Below are positions 1-6,306 of a stretch of DNA of 7,802 nt, piece after piece. Source of the DNA: Bacteroidetes bacterium UBA7368 (lineage in GTDB: Bacteria; Bacteroidota; Rhodothermia; Rhodothermales; UBA10348); NCBI GenBank assembly GCA_002469915.1, contig DKOG01000072.1, forward strand, positions 1 to 7,802, written 5' to 3'. The translations under genes and the position numbers were made by a program. Position 1 is the first letter of the stretch. The number at the start of each line of letters is the position of its first letter. The notes beneath the pieces are model-generated. The model was given only the letters and a program-made list of their open reading frames with translations, was not told the origin of the DNA and made no database searches.

Positions 1-1
1 C

Positions 2-1216
2 GAATTTTTGTCTGAGGGTGAGGATCCAGCCCAGCGTTGGACCTTTTTGACTCATCATATGATTTCCCATGTTGGGGACCTTGGATTTGCTCGGAATGTG
101 GAACGTGTTTTTGGTACTCCTTGGATTCAGCCGGTAGTCTTGGTGCCTCGTACGGCACACTACTCGTGGTCTAGGTCAGCCAGTTTGCTTGGCGTCGGGA
201 AAGACAGCTATCTAAAAATAGAGGTCGACGAAGAATTTCGGATGCGGCCAGCCTCACTTAAACAGCTTCTGGATCAGTGCCGAGAGCGCTACCAACCTGT
301 TTGGCAGATTGTAACAATAGCTGGTACCACGGAATTTGGCTCTGTAGACCCAATCGATGAAATTGTCCACGTCCGAGATGCCGCAATCAAAGACGGGATA
401 TACGCCCCGATTCATGTTGACGCTGCGTATGGAGGTTATTTTCCGACTATGTATCGAGATGGGGAAGAGGGGCCGGACCCACTTGGACCTCAGGATTCGT
501 GGATTAAAAATGCGTTTAGGGCCTTTCAACACACCGATTCGATAACGGTTGATCCTCACAAGGCGGGATATATCCTATACGGATCCGGCTCCATCGTTCT
601 CAAGCACGGTTTTTTGAAAGATTTGGTAGCCGAAACAGCGCCGTACTGCTCGGATCGAGAAGACACCACACGGTTTGACAAACCATCGCCTCAGCTCGGC
701 AAATTCATTTTAGAGGGCTCGAAACCCGGTGCCGCAGTCGCATCGGTATGGTTTAGTCACAAGTTGATTCCGCTCAACAAGGATGGGTATGGGCGACAAT
801 TAGCCAGCCTCTGTACTATTGCCCGCTCATTTGACAGCATGGTTAACGAGAGAAGTCGTTTGACCTCTCTGTTCCGTTCTCACACGAACCTAGTATGCAT
901 TTATGCGGTGAATGAGCAGGCCAAATCGCTTTCCGAGGTCAATGCCGTAAATGAATACCTGGCCATCCGATTTGGCGTCAAGGAAGTAATGAGTATTCAG
1001 AGTTACGACTATCTGATCTCCAGAACGACTGTGAGTTTGGATATGCCTTACGTGCAAAATGATCCGTGGCTCAGTTCCCTTGAGCAGGACTCAGATCACC
1101 TAGTCGTACTCAGGCTGGTATTTATGAATCGATGGGTAGAATCGAATGAGGCGTCCGGAAAGTCCTATATGATGGACTTTTTGGATCTCCTGGAAGGTGA
1201 ACTTAAAGCTCTGTAA
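2..1216 (+). CDS. Group II PLP-dependent decarboxylase, tyrosine decarboxylase-like (5'-truncated)
   Basis: The reading frame is open to the left window edge, so the N-terminus (roughly 200 residues if the length is like bacterial tyrosine decarboxylases of about 620) lies outside. The TTG at 8 need not be the start. Residues below are numbered from that TTG. The PLP site is clear: HVDAAYGGY, with the cofactor-contacting Asp at D138, and SITVDPHKAGY, with the Schiff-base lysine at K185. HYSWSRSASLLGVG (from H51) contains the His expected to stack on the PLP ring. ILEGSKPGAAVASVW (from about 234), followed by a PLNKDGYG segment, is the block I associate with Enterococcus/Lactobacillus TyrDC rather than with GAD or DDC. 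The family turns an L-amino acid, typically tyrosine, into an amine plus CO2 in the cytoplasm; the actual substrate here is inferred. The gene ends tail to tail with the leftward hydrolase gene, overlapping it by 14 bp. Family assignment is firm and tyrosine specificity moderate. Confidence 0.88.
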   Translation, partial: EFLSEGEDPAQRWTFLTHHMISHVGDLGFARNVERVFGTPWIQPVVLVPRTAHYSWSRSASLLGVGKDSYLKIEVDEEFRMRPASLKQLLDQCRERYQPVWQIVTIAGTTEFGSVDPIDEIVHVRDAAIKDGIYAPIHVDAAYGGYFPTMYRDGEEGPDPLGPQDSWIKNAFRAFQHTDSITVDPHKAGYILYGSGSIVLKHGFLKDLVAETAPYCSDREDTTRFDKPSPQLGKFILEGSKPGAAVASVWFSHKLIPLNKDGYGRQLASLCTIARSFDSMVNERSRLTSLFRSHTNLVCIYAVNEQAKSLSEVNAVNEYLAIRFGVKEVMSIQSYDYLISRTTVSLDMPYVQNDPWLSSLEQDSDHLVVLRLVFMNRWVESNEASGKSYMMDFLDLLEGELKAL

Positions 1217-2057
1217 GGGGCCGAGGGTTGGCTATCTCTAGTCCTCGGTTTCCTTGAGTCACATTACTTAGGCTCACTACAGGATCGTGTTCAAAAAATA
1301 AGTGCCAGCCTTCATTGGTGGCTCTTTCGAGGATTTTTGCCTTTTCTGTAATGGTCGTCATTGGCCACAGATCATAGCCCATATTCCAGGCGGGAGACAG
1401 GTGAGCATGCGTAGGAAGCAGATCGGCGGTAAACAAAACGGAGTGGTGCTCGTCGTGCACGCGAACCAACTGCATGGCCAGCGTGTGGCCATCTACCGGA
1501 ATGACCTCAATCCCCGGGAAAAGATCAAACGACCCTTCGATCAGATTCAACTGCCCGGATTCGCCCAAAGGATGAAGATTTTCATCTAGAAATGAGGCCT
1601 TTTCTCTGACATTAGAAGCTGCTGCCCAATCCCAGTGTGCTTTTTGCACGTGAAAAGTCGCGTTTCGGAAGGCGACTTCAGGTTTTCCGTTCACGAAGCG
1701 GGTACTTCCACCGCAGTGGTCAAAGTGTAAATGGGTCAAAATCACATCCGTGATGTCGTCTTTCTCGAAGCCAAGTTGTTTGAGAGAGGCATCCAGGTTT
1801 TCAGATTCATCATCTATGGCATAGATGGATCCAAATTTTTCGTTGTACTTGTCCCCGATTCCATTGTCTACCAGGATCAGTTGACCATTTCCTTCCATTA
1901 AGAGGCAACGGGCATTCAGTGGAATACGGTTCAGCTCATCTGCGCTGATTTTCCGCTGCCACAGAGGCTTGGGAACGATGCCAAACATAGCACCGCCATC
2001 AAGGCCAAATCGTCCTGTTTCTATGGAATGCAGGTGGTAGGATCCGATAGATGACAT
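1203..2057 (-). CDS. Metallo-beta-lactamase-fold hydrolase
   Basis: A 284-residue cytoplasmic protein with no signal peptide. The full dinuclear-metal ligand set of the MBL superfamily can be read, numbered from the ATG at 2057: HLHFDH at H109/H111/D113/H114, then GH at H191, FTAD at D212 and FFEHDP at H257. Length and layout fit the single-domain MBL hydrolases that include quorum-quenching lactonases and related ester or lactone hydrolases. No substrate can be assigned. A TTG at 2066 would add three residues, but the ATG at 2057 is preferred as the stronger start codon. There is no clear Shine-Dalgarno sequence. It is transcribed divergently from the aminotransferase operon across 158 bp, and its last 14 bp overlap the 3' end of the decarboxylase gene. 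A role in hydrolysing a lactone or ester linked to the neighbouring amine or hydroxyacid metabolism is only inference. Confidence 0.9.
   Translation of the reverse strand: MSSIGSYHLHSIETGRFGLDGGAMFGIVPKPLWQRKISADELNRIPLNARCLLMEGNGQLILVDNGIGDKYNEKFGSIYAIDDESENLDASLKQLGFEKDDITDVILTHLHFDHCGGSTRFVNGKPEVAFRNATFHVQKAHWDWAAASNVREKASFLDENLHPLGESGQLNLIEGSFDLFPGIEVIPVDGHTLAMQLVRVHDEHHSVLFTADLLPTHAHLSPAWNMGYDLWPMTTITEKAKILERATNEGWHLFFEHDPVVSLSNVTQGNRGLEIANPRPLTEL
1221..1251 (+). terminator. Possible intrinsic terminator after the decarboxylase
   Basis: CCGAGG (1221-1226) pairs perfectly with CCTCGG (1243-1248). Two G-U pairs and a U-A pair extend the stem inward, leaving a loop of about 10 nt. TTTCCTT follows immediately. 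The hairpin begins 4 bases after the decarboxylase stop codon, which is the right place for a terminator. The T tract is interrupted, so termination may be weak. The same bases encode the C-terminal residues of the hydrolase on the other strand. Confidence 0.4.
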
Positions 2058-2060
2058 AAT

Positions 2061-2088
2061 ATTCAAGGCTGATTGGTATGGATGTCAA
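2061..2088 (-). promoter_or_regulatory. Weak candidate promoter for the MBL hydrolase
   Basis: On the minus strand a perfect TTGACA (2083-2088) is followed after 16 bases by TTGAAT (2061-2066), a 4/6 match to TATAAT. The start codon at 2057 is only 3 bases beyond the -10 box, so the transcript would be leaderless or the match fortuitous. If the organism is of the Bacteroidota type, sigma-70 consensus matches carry little weight. Confidence 0.2.
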
Positions 2089-2109
2089 GATACTACTCGA
2101 CTCGCCCAG

Positions 2110-2138
2110 TTGGAATGTGCACGAGTGAGGTACATATT
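2110..2138 (+). promoter_or_regulatory. Weak candidate promoter for the aminotransferase operon
   Basis: TTGGAA (2110-2115), 17 bases, then CATATT (2133-2138): each box matches the sigma-70 consensus at 4 of 6 positions with ideal spacing. It would give a leader of roughly 70 nt before the ATG at 2216. The operon's promoter must lie in this gap or read through from further upstream. I saw no convincing operator or riboswitch in the rest of the 158 bp gap. Confidence 0.2.
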
Positions 2139-2215
2139 TTCAATAAAGTGGTGGATATATGTTCGTCTAGACCCTAATCTCGTATGGACATCTTTAACTC
2201 GTTACCACTCAACGC

Positions 2216-3352
2216 ATGGCCGTCTCAGAAACGCACCGCATCCAAACTAAAGATCTTGACACGCCGCCTCGGCTCTTGTTGGGTCCAGGTCCTTCAAATG
2301 CTCATCCAAGAGTGCTACGGGCCCTTTCAAATAGGCAGGTCGGACACCTCGATCCTACGTTTATCGATTTGATGAATGAGGTGCAAGAACTGCTGCGCTA
2401 CGCTTGGCAAACGGACAACAAAGTGGCTATTCCTGTGTCCGGAACGGGATCGGCCGCCATGGAAGCCGCAATAGCGAATACGGTTGAACCCGGTGACCAC
2501 GTATTAGTGGGGTGCAACGGTTATTTCGGAGAGCGCATGGTAGATATGGCTAGCCGATACGGTGCTCAGGTCCACCGTATGGACAAACCTTGGGGCGAGT
2601 CCTTTGACCTCGCGGAAATTCGTACTGCGATGGAGGCTGCTCGTCCGGCTGTATTGGGTCTTATCCATGCAGAAACCTCAACGGGCGCTCGTCAACCGCT
2701 CGAGGGCGTCGCAGAGCTTTGTGCAGAGTTCGATTGTCTGCTGATTGTAGACACGGTCACGAGCTTGGGAGGCGTGCCTTTGTTCATTGACGAATGGGGT
2801 ATTGACGTCGCTTACAGTGGTACACAGAAGTGTCTGAGCTGTCCTCCGGGTATTGGTCCATTAACATTAGGACCGCGTGCTTTGGACAAACTGGAACGCA
2901 GGTCTACTCCCGTTCCAAATTGGTATCTGGATATGTCACTGGTGGGAAAATACTGGGGAAGTCAGCGAACGTATCACCACACGGCTCCCATTAATATGAA
3001 CTATGGATTTAGAGAGGCGCTCCGATTGGTCGCCGAAGAAGGGCTTGAGCAACGGTGGGACCGTCATGCAGCCAATGCTCAGTTATTCTGGGATGGACTA
3101 GAAAACATGGGGCTTTCTTGTCATGTGGATGCATCCATTCGCCTACCAAGTTTGACGACGGTACGCGTGCCCGAAGGCGTAGACGCTGGCGCTGTGGCGC
3201 GTCACCTTTTGAATACCTACAACATTGAAATTGCGGGCGGTCTCGGTCAGTTAGCTGGAAAAGTTTGGCGGATCGGGCTCATGGGCTTCAATTCTAGGCC
3301 GGAAAATGTCCGGCTTTTGCTGTCTGCTCTGCAAGAAACGATTCAGAAATGA
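2216..3352 (+). CDS. Class V aminotransferase, serine/alanine-glyoxylate aminotransferase type
   Basis: A 378-residue PLP enzyme of the AGXT/serine-pyruvate aminotransferase family, at the family's usual length. Diagnostic segments in order: LLGPGPSNAHP (21-31); GHLDP (43-47); the phosphate-binding SGTGSAAMEA (75-84); NGYFGER (101-107); VDTVTSLGG with the PLP-pyridine Asp at D179; SGTQKCL with the Schiff-base lysine at K205; and WRIGLMG, whose R352 matches the substrate-carboxylate arginine of alanine-glyoxylate aminotransferases. The family transfers an amino group from alanine or serine to glyoxylate, making glycine, or acts on related 2-oxo acids. The ATG at 2216 is the first usable start after an in-frame TAA at 2195-2197; there is no clear Shine-Dalgarno sequence. 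Its stop overlaps the next start as ATGA, suggesting translational coupling. Adjacency to a glycolate/2-hydroxyacid dehydrogenase fits either glycolate salvage to glycine or amination of another 2-oxo acid. Confidence 0.93.
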   Translation: MAVSETHRIQTKDLDTPPRLLLGPGPSNAHPRVLRALSNRQVGHLDPTFIDLMNEVQELLRYAWQTDNKVAIPVSGTGSAAMEAAIANTVEPGDHVLVGCNGYFGERMVDMASRYGAQVHRMDKPWGESFDLAEIRTAMEAARPAVLGLIHAETSTGARQPLEGVAELCAEFDCLLIVDTVTSLGGVPLFIDEWGIDVAYSGTQKCLSCPPGIGPLTLGPRALDKLERRSTPVPNWYLDMSLVGKYWGSQRTYHHTAPINMNYGFREALRLVAEEGLEQRWDRHAANAQLFWDGLENMGLSCHVDASIRLPSLTTVRVPEGVDAGAVARHLLNTYNIEIAGGLGQLAGKVWRIGLMGFNSRPENVRLLLSALQETIQK

Positions 3353-6306
3353 AAAGTCGTACACAGCGTGTAAACGCCTGTTTGTCTCACTTAAAGAAAT
3401 GTATTCCCGGTTCCGTTCGAACCGATGCATACGAGCGAGCACTGTACGCAACGGATGCGAGTATCTATCAAGTAGATCCGTTGGCCGTGGTCGTTCCCCA
3501 GCACCGGGATGAAATTCAAGCGGTGGTTGAGGCCGCAGCCGAATTCCGTGTTCCAGTTACCGCGCGGTCTGGCGGAACGAGTCTTGCCGGGCAAGCGGTT
3601 GGTGAGTCCATAGTAGTTGACTTTACCAAACACCTAAATCGAATCGGGGAGATCGACGAAGATAAACGCACGGTGCACGTAGAGCCAGGCGTGGTGCTGG
3701 ATCGCCTTAATGCCCGGCTTAAGTCCTCTCGCTTGTTATTTGGGCCTGATCCTGCCAGTGCGAATCGTGCTGCCATGGGGGGCATCATTTCGAATAACGC
3801 AACGGGAAGTCATTCCATTTGTTATGGGATGTCGGCCGATCATGTCCATTCGATGGATATGATTCTTTCGGATGGATCTCGGGCTCATTTTGGTGCGGTA
3901 AACAAGACTGAATTTGCTCAGAGAGCTTCACGACCTGGCCGCGAGGGGCAAATATATGCGGGATTGGGAGCATTGATTGGAGATGACTCCAATCGACGCA
4001 TCATCCATGAACATACGCCTAGGCATTGGCGGCGGTGTGGAGGATATAATTTGGACCGGCTGACTCCGGAAGGAGTTTCTTTTCGAATGCCTCAGCCCGA
4101 AGGTCTAAACGTATCTCGCTTATTCAGTGGAGCAGAAGGAACGCTGGGTGTCATCGAGAGCATGACGCTTGATTTGGTATCCTTACCTACGCGCACTGCA
4201 TTGGCCATCGTTCACTTCGACGATATTGTGCGTGCGCTCGAGGCGGTTCAGATTATTTTGGAAACGGATCCCTCTGCTGTCGAATTGCTGGACCACTTGG
4301 GCATGTCGCTTTGTCGGCAATCTCCGACTTGGCGCCGAAAGCTGGAATCTTTCGTTCAGGGAGATCCGGATAGTGTTTTGATCACTGAATTTCAGGGTGA
4401 ATCAGAAGCCGAACTCAGGGCTCGTATTGAGCACCTTGAGACCTTTTTGAAAGGCCAGGGAGTTGCGGTGCGCACCATCGTTCCCGTGATGAGTGACGCG
4501 GGACAGGCTGACGTTTGGTCCGTTCGGAAAATGGGTCTGGGATTTCTAATGAGCGTTCGGGGAGATCACAAGCCGATTCCATTCATTGAGGATGCTGCCG
4601 TTCCGGTTGAGCACCTTTCTACGTATGTGACCGAAGTGGAGGCCTATTGCAATGATTTGGGCCTGAAAGTAGCCTATTACGCCCACGCAAGCGCCGGTTG
4701 TGTCCATATTCGTCCTCTGGTCAACACCAAGTCGGCAAAGGAAATAGCTCTACTGCCTAACATCGTATCGTTTTCAATTGAAATGTTGAAAGGGTTTGGC
4801 GGCTCGCTTTCAAGCGAACATGGTGATGGAAGAGCACGCAGTTCATTTAACCGTGCCTTTTTCGGGGAAGAGCTGTACGGGTTGTACGCGCAAACAAAAT
4901 CTATTTTCGATCCCGATGGGATCATGAACCCTGGTATGATTACCGGTGCTAGGGAAATGACGGCAGATTTGCGGTTCGGGCCTGAATACGAGACGATTGA
5001 AATCCAGACAAATCTGGACTTTAGTGAAGAATTAGGATTTGCTTCAGCGGTAGAGATGTGTAACGGAGCCGGCGTGTGTCGCAAGCTGGGCAGTGGAACA
5101 ATGTGTCCTAGTTTCATGGCAACGCGCGAAGAGGAACACTCAACCCGCGGTCGGGCCAATGCCTTTCGGAACGTGCTTTCTGGCAAGCTGCCCGCGTCTG
5201 AACTGCACGGAAAGCGACTCTATGAAACGTTAGATCTGTGCCTGCAGTGCAAGGCGTGCGCCTCTGAATGCCCGTCTTCGGTAGATATGGCTAAGCTCAA
5301 AGTTGAGTTTTTAGATCAGTATCACCGCAAACATGGGACACCAATGAGAGCGAAGTTTTTTGGCTCAGCAGCGGCGCAGTCCCGCCGCTTTAGCGGCCGG
5401 ACTGCGCCGCTCGTCAATCGGTTATCTTCCGGCAAGGTAGCTCGTTGGTCATTGGAGAAGTTCATGGGCGTGACCCGGAAGCGAGATTTACCGGAATTGG
5501 CCCAAGAGTCGTTCTTAAGTTGGTTTGAGAAGCACACCCAGCAGCCTCGGGCTTCGGTTGTCAGACCGAGAGTGGTTCTCTTCAACGACACCTTTAATAC
5601 CTATAACTATCCTGAAGTCGCTATTGCCGCGACTCACGTCCTCGAAGCGGCTGGATTTGACGTGATTCTGCCGGGTCATGGATGTTGTGGCCGCCCCATG
5701 ATCTCAAAAGGGCTTGTCGATCAGGCTAGAGCCGCAGCTTCAGAAACGCTGGATAGGTTAGTCCCTTATGCCAAAGAGGGGTTGGCGATTGTGGGTTTAG
5801 AACCCAGTTGTATTCTGTCCTTTGAAGACGAATATCAATCGCTCTTACCGGGAGACCCTAGAGTGCCGCTCGTGGCCGATAAGGCTGTGTTGTTTGGTGA
5901 CTTCATGAGTTCGCTGGATCCGGAGCTCTTACCCCAAATGCAGTTTGACAACGACGTGCTTTTGCACGGACATTGCCATCAAAAAGCGGCATCTACGGGT
6001 ACGCGAGGAACTGTGTCTGCTCTAAAATCCACAGGGTGCGCGGTATCCGAAGTAGATTCCGGATGTTGTGGAATGGCGGGTTCGTTTGGATTTGAAAAAG
6101 AGCATTACGAGTTGTCCATGCAGATTGGGAATCAACGGCTCTTTCCAGCCATCAACGCAAAAGCCGATTCTACCCAGGTAGTAGCTCCTGGAATTAGTTG
6201 TCGACAACAAATTAAACATGGCACCGGACAGTGGGCCATGCATCCAGCGGAAGTTATGTGGGAAGCCATTCAGAATGCCCGCGATTTAAAAATGTCCCAA
6301 TCATGA
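3349..6306 (+). CDS. FAD- and Fe-S-dependent 2-hydroxyacid dehydrogenase (GlcD-GlcF/YdiJ-like fusion)
   Basis: A 985-residue multidomain oxidoreductase. An N-terminal FAD_binding_4 (PCMH-type) domain, about 40-270, contains ARSGGTSLAGQ (72-82), GPDPAS (132-137), GGIISNNATGS (144-154) and SGAEGTLG (260-267). The FAD-oxidase C domain, to about 530, carries H446, CVHIRP (H453) and EHGDG (E490/H491), equivalent to the metal/substrate site of D-2-hydroxyglutarate dehydrogenases, then FDPDGIMNPG (520-529). Fe-S motifs follow: C571, C577 and C586, then C631-x2-C634-x2-C637-x3-C641-P. Two CCG domains end the protein: C779-C780 with C821, and C876 (HCHQK), C906-C907 and C951. In the first CCG domain the leading Cys position appears to be Asp (D747). 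Known relatives oxidise D-2-hydroxyglutarate (YdiJ), D-lactate or, as separate GlcD/GlcF subunits, glycolate, passing electrons to the respiratory chain. The substrate here is unknown. It overlaps both neighbours by ATGA and contains a strong internal hairpin at 5370-5411. Confidence 0.93.
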   Translation: MKSRTQRVNACLSHLKKCIPGSVRTDAYERALYATDASIYQVDPLAVVVPQHRDEIQAVVEAAAEFRVPVTARSGGTSLAGQAVGESIVVDFTKHLNRIGEIDEDKRTVHVEPGVVLDRLNARLKSSRLLFGPDPASANRAAMGGIISNNATGSHSICYGMSADHVHSMDMILSDGSRAHFGAVNKTEFAQRASRPGREGQIYAGLGALIGDDSNRRIIHEHTPRHWRRCGGYNLDRLTPEGVSFRMPQPEGLNVSRLFSGAEGTLGVIESMTLDLVSLPTRTALAIVHFDDIVRALEAVQIILETDPSAVELLDHLGMSLCRQSPTWRRKLESFVQGDPDSVLITEFQGESEAELRARIEHLETFLKGQGVAVRTIVPVMSDAGQADVWSVRKMGLGFLMSVRGDHKPIPFIEDAAVPVEHLSTYVTEVEAYCNDLGLKVAYYAHASAGCVHIRPLVNTKSAKEIALLPNIVSFSIEMLKGFGGSLSSEHGDGRARSSFNRAFFGEELYGLYAQTKSIFDPDGIMNPGMITGAREMTADLRFGPEYETIEIQTNLDFSEELGFASAVEMCNGAGVCRKLGSGTMCPSFMATREEEHSTRGRANAFRNVLSGKLPASELHGKRLYETLDLCLQCKACASECPSSVDMAKLKVEFLDQYHRKHGTPMRAKFFGSAAAQSRRFSGRTAPLVNRLSSGKVARWSLEKFMGVTRKRDLPELAQESFLSWFEKHTQQPRASVVRPRVVLFNDTFNTYNYPEVAIAATHVLEAAGFDVILPGHGCCGRPMISKGLVDQARAAASETLDRLVPYAKEGLAIVGLEPSCILSFEDEYQSLLPGDPRVPLVADKAVLFGDFMSSLDPELLPQMQFDNDVLLHGHCHQKAASTGTRGTVSALKSTGCAVSEVDSGCCGMAGSFGFEKEHYELSMQIGNQRLFPAINAKADSTQVVAPGISCRQQIKHGTGQWAMHPAEVMWEAIQNARDLKMSQS
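5355..5411 (+). other. Candidate -1 ribosomal frameshift element
   Basis: In the dehydrogenase frame the bases G TTT TTT (5355-5361) read as ..Phe670-Phe671. After an 8-base spacer the 42-nt hairpin begins. In the -1 frame, ten codons after the slip comes TAG at 5391-5393, in the hairpin loop. The layout (slippery heptamer, 5-9 nt spacer, stem-loop, early -1 stop) is that of dnaX. The product would be about 681 residues, with the FAD and ferredoxin-like domains but no CCG domains. The heptamer is imperfect because the P-site tRNA would re-pair with GTT, so this remains a hypothesis. Confidence 0.25.
5370..5411. repeat. 42-nt near-perfect inverted repeat inside the dehydrogenase gene
   Basis: The left arm 5370-5382 (AGCGGCGCAGTCC) is the exact reverse complement of the right arm 5399-5411. 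After one C-C mismatch (5383/5398), five or six more pairs (5384-5389 with 5392-5397) continue to a tiny TT/TTTA loop. The result is 18-19 pairs in 42 bases, mostly G-C. It encodes about 14 residues in the linker between the Fe-S motifs and the CCG domains. No T run follows it on either strand, so it is not a normal intrinsic terminator. Confidence 0.9.

Noticed and set aside
1203..2057. Naming the MBL protein as an acyl-homoserine lactonase
   Set aside because: The metal motif is shared by many MBL hydrolases, and nothing seen is specific for homoserine lactones.
2058..2066. TTG start at 2066 for the MBL hydrolase
   Set aside because: An in-frame ATG lies three codons downstream and neither start has a better ribosome binding site; the difference is only three residues.
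2184..2372. A 62-codon ORF starting 32 bp before the aminotransferase ATG, as a possible leader peptide
   Set aside because: It runs far into the aminotransferase in another frame, has no ribosome binding site, and its sequence looks like an out-of-frame translation.
2521..2550. Phe104 in NGYFGER, where human AGT has a PLP-stacking Trp, as an odd active-site change
   Set aside because: As far as I recall, NGYFG is common in bacterial members of this family, so it is not unusual.
4677..5186. A 169-codon minus-strand ORF
   Set aside because: It lies entirely opposite conserved domains of the dehydrogenase (HGDG motif to the first Fe-S motif), and its translation resembles no family.
5370..5411. 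The large hairpin as an intrinsic terminator or attenuator of the operon
   Set aside because: No T tract follows it on the plus strand; the T6 run precedes it. On the minus strand it is followed by A's, not T's.
6231..6302. Earlier ATG at 6231 for the DDC-like decarboxylase
   Set aside because: It would overlap the dehydrogenase by 76 bp and add 24 residues unlike the family's N-terminus; the ATGA junction at 6303 is a better start.
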